Of a stretch of DNA of 64,000 nucleotides, positions 36,979-47,219 are shown in pieces. The DNA is from Druceiella hillmani. Its lineage: Eukaryota; Arthropoda; Insecta; Lepidoptera; Hepialidae. The stretch spans positions 47,396,001-47,460,000 of the forward strand of contig JAYKKI010000004.1 in NCBI GenBank assembly GCA_039881145.1, in the 5' to 3' direction. The position numbers were made by a program, and so were the translations under genes. Under the pieces are notes generated by a model that had not been told where the DNA came from, ran no database searches, and saw only the letters and a program-made list of their open reading frames with translations. Each line of letters opens with the position of its first letter. Position 1 is the stretch's first letter.

Positions 36979-37604
36979 TAAAATGTAAAATTCTTACTAT
37001 TTATATTTTATCTATTATTGTGGACAATTTTTTTTTAAGTTTATTTCTTGAGAAGATTTTGAGTTTTTGTTTTGTTTTATTGAAGAAAATTTTATACTTG
37101 GTAACATTATCACACTGTGATTGTATGACTGTTAAAATACTCGTTTATTCTCATTAAAGAAAGATTATTTTTTAAGAGTTGCTCAATTAGTATGAATCTC
37201 ATAAGTACAAATTACGATTATATATATGATAAAATTGTAATTAGACCAAAGGTAATTACTATTAAGGATACGTGTTTAGTTAAGAAATAAAGACTCATTG
37301 CATTTTAATAAAATAAATGAGTGATTAATTTTTCTTGTTTTTCTTTTTTCGATTCAAAAAGACATAAGTTATGCTAGTTTGGGTATTAAAATAAGACAAC
37401 ACAACGTATGTCAAAAAAGTGGGGTTAATTACGAATTTTTACTAAAAAAAAAATGTCCCTAAATTTAATAGATGTAATTTGAAGTGTACACAAATTATAA
37501 AATAGTATTGTAATGGCATCTATGTAAAATTATCCAGTTTTTTCACTTCCTATTTTTGACTTACGTGGTGTTACAACTTAAGCGACGATTTGAATATTAG
37601 GGAT

Positions 37605-37808
37605 TCTGTACAGGAGGACAAAAAAGTCTTTGTCACGCTATCTTGTTCCGATAATTCCAGTTACAGCATGCTGCGCACGGAGGTTTTAATATCCTTGATC
37701 GAATGACATTCTCGCTCTTTAGAAATACATGTATCCCTGCAATAAGTTCCTTAAGATTTCAGCCATTTGTTTCGTCCATTATAAAGGATTTTCTTAACCC
37801 TCTTCACC
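37605..37808. repeat. Right copy of the ~200 bp direct repeat
   Basis: Same orientation as 34022-34225 (see there). It lies about 630 bp after the end of the broken protein. The sequence beyond it (37810-38700) shows no gene and no second copy of the 60 bp array. Confidence 0.75.
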
Positions 37809-37809
37809 A

Positions 37810-38700
37810 GTATTACACCTAGCGGTCTTGCGGCAGCTTCCATCCTGAGTTATTTTGTGGCTGCTTTTTGTGTTTCATCTTCTAATACGGATCCATTTGC
37901 AAATGAGAAATTCCGAAGTTCTGCTCAACAGTTGATTCACTAAAGTATATTTCACTGTCAGAATCGCAGTATCCAGTGGATCCTGCCTATGAAACGTTAA
38001 GTAACGTTCGCAAACACATGGTAACTTGGCGTCCTTGTAACAACATGACAGGATAAGAACGTGACGGTTTCCGAGCTTAGAAATGGTTTGTTACACGAAA
38101 ATAATTCTTATCGGTTGATTTTGAATAATGGGAAATTTCCGGCGATTTTACCAATGACCGAATCGTATATAAAACAAAACTATTACCAAAGAAATAAAGT
38201 TTAAAAATTCTGTGGAATTAAAAATAATTACTCAATATATGTTGCTAAGAGCAATCATGATATTATTTATAATTGTCCAACAGGAAACCGCTGCTGCGCA
38301 GGGGTTAGGATGTTCAAGTTCTAAGTTGTATCTAAGCGGCTAATATAATAATTTTTTGACATCGGGAATATACAATATATTGAGTCTGCATACAAATACA
38401 AACAAAACTTTCCCCTTATCTTCCTAAAAGAGCGAACTTCGCGTCGCACTTGTTTTTTGCGCAAAAGAACGTTAAATACAATAATTAATTTTCTGTAGTT
38501 CAAGTCTATCTTTTTCGCGCCACTGTTTTATTTACACATTACATGAAAGTTTGCAGGTTGTAGCATTTGTAACAGCTCTTATGACTTTTAAGAGCGTATT
38601 AAATACAAAACTGAAAATAAAAAAGTGTGTGTGTGTGTGTGTATTGAACTGTAATTTAAATATATTTTTACTACACAATCTGGCATTTTTTCATTGTTTT
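37810..38700. other. Unassigned DNA between two transposable elements
   Basis: No coding signal. A (GT)n stretch at 38626-38642 is the only repeat of note. Confidence 0.4.
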
Positions 38701-39180
38701 CAGGATAAACATACGAGCATAGGCGGATTCAAGGTAGATACGTGCCCCGGTGTCCCCCCCCCAGAAGTCCCAGAATAATCAATCTATTTATTTCGTTTAG
38801 TTCTCGCAAGTTACAAAACAATATACGTAAAATTCCATACAAATATTTTTTTAACGATGAAAAGTGCGTTTGCGTGAGCGAAATTATAGAATAAATAGTA
38901 CCGGTACCCATAGCTACTACCTATGTAGTTTACAGTTTTGAGTTGCACGCGTCGGCACGAGTTTTTTCCCGCTAATTTACTTCAACTGTTTATGACAGGT
39001 GCGCGGGAGAGCGGGGGCTGAGCGCGTGGATTAACTAGATGATAAATACGTAATTATTGTCCTCGCTCGACGACGACAGGATTGCACGTGCACGCATCTT
39101 ATTATTAGTTTGATTAAATTGTATTCGGCATACGTATTATCATCACAGTGGTCGTATGTAGTGAAGTGACTTATATTATA

Positions 39181-39410
39181 ATGAATGACAAGGACAGGAA
39201 AAGACAGGAGAGCATAAGTGCGTTTTTATTTACGAAAAAACGAAAAACTGATTATGCAGAGAATGGAATTCTTCAGCCCGCGCGATTATATCAGCTTCCG
39301 CTAGTTTTTTACAGGAACGTGATATAGGTACGTATCGCTTATCGATTATTCATAACTCCGAATTGATTAAACATTTAGGCCGGCATTCAGAGACAAATTT
39401 GAGTTTCATT
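39181..39410 (+). pseudogene. hAT (ZMYM1-like) transposase, N-terminal fragment
   Basis: An ATG at 39181 opens MNDKDRKRQESISAFLFTKK, the basic 'KRkr..si..FF.kk' start common to ZMYM1/KRBA2-like hAT transposases. After a frameshift it continues SASASFLQERDIGTYRLSI and NSELIKHLGRHSETN, matching the 'DIG....l....k..ll.r.w.p' segment that begins the catalytic region. It then decays into stops. The zinc-finger (TTF) and first catalytic blocks are absent. Confidence 0.6.
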
Positions 39411-40559
39411 TCAATATCCATATTCCCGAATCACTGTTCATTTATTTACTTATCTTTCTACACTGCAGGGAAAAAACCATGACAAAAATACCTTGGTTTC
39501 TATTATAAACGTGGTGCGAACAGCTTCCATAAAAATTCTTAGAGATGAAAAATGAAAAATATTAGTTGTTTATATAATTTTTATCGGTTAAAAATGGAAA
39601 ATTTCACGTTGACCATAATAAAATTTACCATACATCACGATACAATTTTGCTTATTTTCAAATATAAGAATTTTTAATCGAATTTACGTAAAAAAATTAT
39701 AGTTACTACGTATAGTGTTGTAAATTTCTCAAATAAAATTTTATCCTATTGCCCACTAATTTTTACTGGGAAACTTTAACGCCGATAAGTTCGGGTATCA
39801 GTCCGATGCATGCGCTCAATACAGATGACGTATTTGTTGGGCGTCTTCGGCTTTTTCCTACCGATATCAACACGAATTAATTCATATTGTGTCGTTCTTT
39901 GTAACTACTGTATATTTCTATGGAATTTTTCACTTTCGATGAATTATTCAATAATTAGTTTATATAGGTACGCATATTTAAATGTCTGTTAAATTATGAG
40001 AGCGTTTTCAAATAACTATTAATAAATATTTATTTCTGTAGCAAGGGATGTATCATCAGAACAGTGAGGTTACATAATATAATTGTGGAGTCATAAGTGT
40101 AGTAAAGTTTTTCATATTTTGTAATTAATTTTAATTTTTATGTAATAAAAAATTTACATCTGCACTGTTATTGTAAACAATTTTTATCTCTATACATATA
40201 AATAAATATTTACAAAAAATATATAAATTCGTGTTTGAAAAATAATTTCTAATTTTTTTGTCCCATTCTTATCAATGCAGAAAGTCAATTTAATTTCTTA
40301 ATTTAATTATAATAATGCAGACTAAAAAAATTCAGATAATCAAAATTCATAAAACAATAAAAATTGTATTATTACAGAGCAAAATAAAATTTACCATGGT
40401 AACATTATATTTTTTATTAAACTTATGCTATAAATTTTATTTATCAGGGTCCTCTATAAATTGTATTATAATTTCCTTTCCGTGTATGTCAGTTAACGCA
40501 TGTGTTATTATAATTTATTTGTGTTAACCGTAACTTATTTAGTTTTATTTTATATTTAC

Positions 40560-40880
40560 AGGTAAACCACTTAACAACAAGGACGTTACAAGTATTCTTA
40601 CGTTTGGCAGCAGATGAGAGAAAATGTGCCAAAGTCTCCAGTGGAAGCCTATGAAAGAGTAACGGCGTTGCCAAACGTAAGAACCGTGTGTCAACTGTTG
40701 TGTACGTTTCCCGTAACAACTAGCACTGCGGAGCGATCTTTCTCCACTCTGCGACGACTCAAAACATATCTTCGCAACAGGATTATTCATCAAGACATTG
40801 CATCGTCGATGAACGTTGATGAAGTATTGGATATATTCGGCAGGACACATAAAAGAAAACTTTCATTTAATTATTTGTAA
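40560..40880 (+). pseudogene. hAT transposase, C-terminal dimerisation domain (hATC)
   Basis: The frame ending at 40880 reads SPVEAYERVTALPNVRTVCQ, then CTFPVTTSTAERSFSTLRRL and KTYLRNRIIHQDI, closing with MNVDEVLDIFGRTHKRKLSF. The TSTAERSFSTLRRLKTYLR block is the hallmark of the hAT C-terminal dimerisation domain. The frame is open, but the rest of the catalytic domain upstream is missing, so it cannot give a functional transposase. Confidence 0.85.
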
Positions 40881-41069
40881 CTTTTACATTAAAATATGGA
40901 TAAATAATAAAAAGGATATTATTTCCAATAAGACATATAGGATATTATTTCCAATAAGACATATAGGTCTTTAATACAAGTTTAAAGAATTTATGAGGAC
41001 ACTCGTTGCCAACTTGGTTGTGCCCCCCCCCCCAGAAAAAAATTGTGGATCCGCCCTTGCTCACGAGAA

Positions 41070-41820
41070 TTGAAATGTCAACTGAAACGAAATGCTGTTA
41101 ATACTGGGGGTATTTAGCATCGTTTCTAGTGGGACATTTTTCGATTGCTATTATATTTGTTACTTGTAGGCTAACATAGAGAATTTTAAAAAAGGTTGAT
41201 ATATGATACCTTCGGTTAATAATCGTTTCTTATACATATTTTTTCAAAGTAATATAATTCTATGAAGATTATACACAATAATAAAATCTACTAATATTTT
41301 ATATTTTGTAGTTTTGCACTACACCAAAGCATAGAATAAATAAATAAACCACGAGAATATGTTAATAAATAACCAAAAATACTCGTAATTATTATATAAT
41401 CGAGAGCTACCCCGAGTCTCTTGTGAAATTGTCACGAACTGAACTGTCAAAATGAGGCAAGGCATAAATCACACCAATGAAAGCGTGACAGTCATAATTT
41501 TAGCATATGATCTGTGACCTCAGATTCACGATTTCACATCAACTTTATCGTTTATTTTATGGCATTCATTTCCCATTAGATAAAGAACTTGGACAATGTA
41601 AAGTTAAAAAAGAGGCTAGACAAAATTTCGCATTAAGAGTAGCGGACTTGTCTGAGTCATTTAAATCGAAAGGGAGAACCTGTGGAATATGAGCTGTCAA
41701 AAAATATAACCAGAATGAACTAAAGCGATAATTAAATTTTGTCCGTTAGTGTGTCAGTACTGTCAGTGACTGTCTGATGTATATGGAAAAAAATTCGGTT
41801 TTGGTCAGACTTTAGGAACT
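41070..41820. other. Unassigned DNA
   Basis: A 61-codon frame at 41507-41692 (contains YRLFYGIHFPLDKELG and ARQNFALRVADLSESFK) has a protein-like composition, but I recognise no family and see no flanking splice signals worth trusting. Confidence 0.35.
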
Positions 41821-42060
41821 ACCCTATCGATTTCAATTATAAACTGTATGCCACTTTATTCCAATTATAAACTGTATTGTAGTAATATGTTTTATTTAAA
41901 ACTATTAAGAAGGGAATTAATTAAGCTCATTTTACAGATAGCCTTATATTAGACATGAACAATAAAAACGTCGGCGTGTAAAGGATCGATGGTGCCATCT
42001 TGTGTTGTACGCCATAACTATAGGGACGAAGAGAGAGACGTCATGGCGGACTTCATTCGG
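41821..42060 (-). repeat. LTR remnant (left copy) of a minus-strand Ty3/gypsy element
   Basis: The sequence from 'accctatcga' at 41821, through 'gtagtaatatg' (41879), 'aattaagctcattttacagatagcctt' and 'acaataaaaacgtcggcg', to 'catcttgtgttgtac' is repeated in the same order and orientation at 46261-46428. Its last part recurs at 47107-47215. It flanks minus-strand gypsy coding sequence and is therefore read as the 3' LTR. Confidence 0.7.
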
Positions 42061-42525
42061 CCTTCCTACAATTGAGGCGTCCTCGTCTCGATTCACCAAT
42101 CCTTCCTGAAAATTTACCATAAATACTGGAATTAGCTTTATTATTTTACAACACTTTGATGGGTGGGTAAGTGATCATACATCCCGAGCCTTGCCCAGAT
42201 AGAGTGATCAGTTCTGTCTTGATCAGCAAAACCTACGATACTATGATTACCTTTAACGACTTTAGGAACAGGTTTAGGATAGGAAAATTAATTCATCAGC
42301 ATCATCAACCAAGTTACCACTAGGGAAGTGGTTCTTCAGAACGGATCCTCACCTTCAACTTACTAACAGCGTCGCCAAGACCAAGCGCAACTCAGTGGTG
42401 ACAATTACCAATGGAGTCTGGATTCGCGAATCTTTTGGTCCTCCCCTCGCTACAAGAATACGCTTATGCGTTACCTGACCAAAGCAGTACACCATACTCC
42501 TTGACTGAATGGGAGAATTCATGGC

Positions 42526-42735
42526 CCCTCTCAGCGGAACAATTCCGAGTCCCCCCTCAGCGGGACAATCCACGGTCCATTCCTCAACAGGTACAATCCA
42601 TAGTCTACCCCTCAACGGGTACAATTCATGGTCCCCTCTCAGCGAGACGATCCATGGTCCACCCCTCAACGGGTACAATCCATGGTCTACCTCTCAACGG
42701 GTGCAATTCATGGTCCCCCTTCAGCGGGCAATTCA
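42526..42735 (-). repeat. 27-28 bp tandem repeat, about 8 copies, inside the gypsy element
   Basis: The unit 'ctcaacgggtacaatccatggtctacc' starts at 42530, 42556, 42583, 42611, 42638, 42665, 42693 and 42720. The spacing is close to 27 bp, and much of the array reads as a nine-residue repeat (YPLRGxxWI-like) on the minus strand. It lies between the integrase end and the left LTR. Confidence 0.9.
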
Positions 42736-42871
42736 TGCCCCACCCTCACCACAGGAGTACACCATGCACTACTTGACCAAAATAGTACATCATACTCCTT
42801 GATTTAGCACTGATATTAGCCTCAATCTGCAACAGTCAATTCGAACAAATAATGTAGTTTCACCCCACAAG

Positions 42872-45508
42872 TCATGTCAGAGCATCGAAAGTAGCCCACT
42901 TTTGAAGTCTATCTACCGCTACGATACCCCTTTGTCCTCGAGCCTTTTTCATTGCTCGGAGATATTCGACTCCGTAAAGATTATTAGACAATACCGCAGT
43001 TACCTTTAATGGTCCCTTTGATTTAGCCAACAGTTTCCTATTTTGACCAGTAGCTGCAAGATTGGAGACCACCATCACTACGCTTTGTATCTTTTTGAGA
43101 CTAAGGTCCCATTGATTTTCCGATTCACTTGCGCAGATCGCGCCCAACAAGGTTACCATCCATTAACATTGTCCATTAGCTCTTGGGTAGCTAATGCGTT
43201 TAATATGTCTTTGATACTATTCTCTGCAAAATATCTCGAACCGATGAGAGGTAAATGCTGTACACCTATAGCTGATTATTCGAGCAGGTACGCCAAACAA
43301 ATTAAAAACTTTGATTTGGTATTTCGCACAGGTTCGAGAATTCAAAATTTTGTGAAACCTACTATTGCCAGTAAATAATATCGCTCTTTTTTCAATTGGG
43401 TTTAAATACCTTGGTTTACGACCTGAGGATGTCTTATAATATAGGCACCTTAAGTATGCCTTTACATATCTGGGAATAAACTTTCTCATTCCCTCAAATC
43501 AATGATTTCCTTTAAGCTTTTCTACCGTCCTATTTAAGACAAAATGTCCCTGGTCTTCATGATACAGTTTCATGACACTCCATCTAAGACGCCCTAGGTA
43601 CAACCCATTTACTCCCATTTCTTGTTCTTCGAAATAGTACTCCATTTCTTAAATCGTATTGATAAAAGTAATGCTTAATTTCAGGCTTAATCTCACCGGA
43701 CTATAATATTTTAGTTATTACTCTAATATCATCGTCTTCTAATTGTACAGCTTTTATCCACTCGGACTCGGTAATATCTACTACTAAACATTCAATATTT
43801 TCAAATAGTCTACATGTTGAAGTTGCATCCTAGGACGATGCACGACTTCAAAATTATAATACTGAAGATATGACCACCATCGAGTAACCCTAGGTAGTAT
43901 ATATTTCTTGTTGCGGTCGCACGGACTGCACTACAATCTATTACTACTGTGAACGTAATTCCCATCAGGTATATACGCCACGTCTTCAAAGCAGCAACAA
44001 CAGTAAGCGTTTGTAAATCATAAGAATGATACTCTTCCTCAAGGGCTGTTGTTGTTCGCGATTACGTGCCTATTGTTATTCTCCTTCTGAATTAGCATCG
44101 CCCCTAGACCTACAGAGCTTGCTTCAGTGTGTACTTCGGTCGGTAAGTCTGGATCAAAAATTGACAATACCAGTCAACTACATAAAATATTTTCATTATT
44201 TTCGTTCTTTTTGAGTATATTAGTAAGCGGTGCCACTTTCTGAGCATAATTCTTAATGAAATGGCGGAAATACCTAGCCAGTCCCAAATATTGCCTTACT
44301 TCCGACACATTCTTTGGCTGCGCAACATTTGAAACTGCTCTTATTTTTTCTCGTCCTGGTCTCACTCTCTCTCTGCGGATATTTCCCTGCCTAAACACTC
44401 GATTTTTTCTTCAAAAAATTTACATGTTAAGTTCAATCATATTCTCTGATGCGTTGTAGGAACGCCTCTAATTTACAAAACATTTCTTCAACATCTAAGG
44501 CATCTTAAAGATAGTCACCAATGTAAGGTCTAGCTTTGTCACGAAATATAGGGTTCATATTATTCTGATAATCCTCTTGTGTGTTTACCTAAGCCAAACA
44601 GCACAAAACACACCTAATGGACATTTCCTAGTCGAAATGTCTATTAGATGTGTTAAATGCAGTTTTCTCAATAGATTCTGGACTCATTTTGATTTGATAA
44701 AACCCTGATTTTATATCAATAATTGTATAGAACTTTTACCCTTTATTTGATTAATTCGTCAATGTTTGGCATAGGGATTCCGATGCTTTGTAATTTTATT
44801 TAACGGTGTATAATCTATACACTAGCATATGGCTATAATATCTACTATCACGAATAATATCATTTCTTTTCAGATCGTTAACAATTCAATTCACTTTCTC
44901 ACGTGCTGCTAAGGATAATCGATACGGTGGATGAAAAATAGGCACATCACTAGTTAAATCTATTTTCATTTCCGCGCTTTTAATGTACCTTATTCGGACA
45001 TGTCTAAAGCTATGCATTTGTGGTATTTATTTAATAATTTAATTAGTCGTGCCTTGTGCTCTACATTAAGTGTCGAAAAATATACGCCCGAATCCTCGAT
45101 AGATGTCTCAATTTCTTTAATTAAGTGTACTTTTTGTCTACTACGCCTTAATTCCGATTCTATAAGTGCCGTCTTCCTTATAAATCGTACTCCCGAGAAG
45201 TCTGCAATAGCCACTACATTAGTGTCAATTAATACGTGGCGTCCAATTAATATTTCTCGTGATAATTGCTCGTCTTCAACTACAAGAAAATTAGTTTCCA
45301 AATTTATATCATCGATAATAATTGGCGCTTTAGCAAAAGCTATTGGGACAACAAGTGAATGATTGAATCCAACTAGTATGACGTCCGCTGGTATAAGCGG
45401 TAATCTAGCAATCCCTTCCCTCATTAACGAACTATTACTACTCAAATCTATGTTACATTTCTTACTTATTTTATTTATAATACGTTGTTTAAGAGAACTT
45501 TTTGTCAT
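42872..45508 (-). pseudogene. Ty3/gypsy Pol polyprotein (protease/RT/RNase H/integrase), broken
   Basis: Read on the minus strand from 45508. A protease-RT leader (44990-45508) contains REILIGRHVLIDTNVVAI and ARLIKLLNKYHKCIALD. The RT follows, with DVPIFHPPYRLSLAAREKV, LKRNDIIRDSRYYS and FYTIIDIKSGFYQIKMSPES. Then IEKTAFNTSN leads towards the YxDD region. RT thumb/RNase H is VSEVRQYLGLARYFRHFIKNYA (near 44250). The integrase zinc-binding part is MRKFIPRYVKAYLRCLYYKT (43430-43489), and a C-terminal integrase tail (42872-43159) contains AKSKGPLKVTAVLSNNLY and GVEYLRAMKKARGQRG. Stops and frameshifts throughout make it non-functional. No env-like ORF was recognised. Confidence 0.85.
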
Positions 45509-45519
45509 TTTCGTTTTCT

Positions 45520-46260
45520 AATGACTTCAGAGATTATTCTATCATTAAAATATACTTATTCGGCGATTCCCTTGCGTTTTCCCCTTTAAAACAACTGTCT
45601 TCCATGTCACTAAATACGTGACAGATTCTCCGCAAGTTTTGCTTTATATTGTCACCTTGTTTATTCACGATTTTACTACTCACGTCTCTGATCAGTTCAG
45701 AGCAATTTATTTTTAATACCTGGAATACCGAGCTTTGCTCGGCGCTCCTCCCCCTACCATGCCCCTCTCCCTATCCTGCTCCCTCCCCATATTTTTTGCA
45801 TTTCCATCTAACTTACATACTGCAATAAATTTTTCACTTTTATCGTCCCAGTAGTTCCTACACAGTTACACAATTATTAACCTTATCAAGCTAGTCATTT
45901 ATAGTAAATTTATTTGTCTCTGGATCAAATTCCGGCAGGAATTTATCATAAAAAAATTTCCTCGAACCTGATTGAACAACACTTGACAAAGCTACTGCTA
46001 ATTGATTAAATACAGTACTCAGTGCAGTAGTCTCTCTCGCCCTGGAAGTGTCACACTAAGATATCGTTGAACGAGTAAGCATTCGTACAGATGAGTGCGC
46101 AAGACTCTGGGACTTTGATCGGTCCATCGTGCATCCCCTGCATGTCCTGGTCTGGGCTCGCGCTCGTGCCTGGCTGAATCCTTTGCAGCTTCTCTCATGC
46201 GCCTCCATTATCATTATTACCCCTTCTCACCCTCCACTGTATTAATGCTTTTCACTCTAC
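45520..46260. other. Gypsy 5' region (gag/leader), decayed
   Basis: This lies between the protease leader and the right LTR, where gag should be on the minus strand. No intact gag frame or CCHC knuckle is visible. A small hairpin (ccgagctttgctcgg, 45728-45742), a word common in lepidopteran repeats, and a C/T-rich tract at 45744-45790 suggest a later insertion. Confidence 0.4.
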
Positions 46261-47215
46261 ACCCTATTGCACTTATTAATACTCTTTACTACTGCTCTGT
46301 AGTAATATGTTATATACTATTGCGAAGAGAATGGATTAAGCTCATTTTATAGATAGCTTTTATCACACATGCACAACAAAAACGTCGGCGTATAGGAGGT
46401 TCGGCGGCGCCATCTTGTATTGCACACTAGTGATGACAGACTATGTTAAAATATTATGTTACGGTATTGTCCAGCAGCGCCCGTATGCCGCCATTAGCTG
46501 AGTAAAGAGAGAGCGAGACAGCAAGTTTCTTTTCATATTGCCCTTTGTTTCATATTTACCGAACATTACCGAATGACCCTAAACTTTACCGAAAGATTAA
46601 TAATATGTTATTAAAACGTTCAAATTTATACCTGTTATGTGATTCATACCGATTACCTATTGGTATGAACGCATTATTACCGTATCTGTTCTGTGTGCAT
46701 TATGTTATTAAGAACATTACGCTTGGCAACATGTTAAAATATTATATTGCTTTATTGTCAAGCAACGGCCGTCACTCGTCGTCTGAATAAAGAGAGCTAG
46801 AAACAGCGCGTTCCTTTTCTTAATGTAATTAAAAGTTTTATGTATGTACGATGTAATACGCATGTACAACGCACATTTTGTATAAACGTATACACGTAGA
46901 AGGAAAATTAATTTTATGGAACATTTCATTTGACGTTCTCAAACAAAAATTATTCTCAGTACCTAATGTCCAATAACATGTTATTTTTTAACAGGTATGA
47001 TATTATGTTATAGACTAATGATGTTATTTATTACAACAATAATGAGGAAATAACAGTTATTTCCATCTCTATTGCGTACTATAACTACAGCAAATAGGAA
47101 TATTACACATGAACAATAAAAACGTCGGTATGTCGCCATCTTGTGGTGTACGTTATAACTACAAGGGGAGAGTGAGACGATGAAGAGAGAGAAACGTCGT
47201 GGTGGACTTTAGTAC
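46261..47215 (-). repeat. LTR remnant (right copy), apparently split by an insertion
   Basis: 46261-46428 matches the left LTR. Its downstream part is found again at 47107-47215 (acaataaaaacgtcggtatgtcgccatcttgtggtgtacgttataactac). Between them, about 46430-47080 is unrelated DNA, bounded by 'attgcacact' and 'attgcgtact', a possible imperfect target-site duplication. Inside the insert a ~92 bp sequence (46443-46534) is directly repeated at 46731-46822, 288 bp apart (atgttaaaatattat...gtaaagagaga/gaataaagagag). Confidence 0.5.
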
Positions 47216-47219
47216 ATAC

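Larger units (their letters stand above)
38718..41059 (+). mobile_element. hAT-superfamily DNA transposon, both ends and target-site duplication present
   Basis: The left end 'cataggcggattcaagg' and the reverse complement of the right end, 'caagggcggatccacaa', are typical hAT inverted termini (CAGGGGCGGATCCA-like). They are flanked by an 8 bp target-site duplication, catacgag (38710-38717) and ctcacgag (41060-41067), matching at 6 of 8 bases. Each end is followed inward by a C-rich run ending 'ccccagaa'. The element is 2342 bp, carries transposase fragments at both ends of its body and is AT-rich and non-coding between them. Confidence 0.85.

Noticed and set aside
34022..37808. Calling the two 200 bp direct repeats LTRs of a retrotransposon
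   Set aside because: The enclosed protein is not Gag or Pol, and no TG/CA ends, primer-binding site or polypurine tract are visible.
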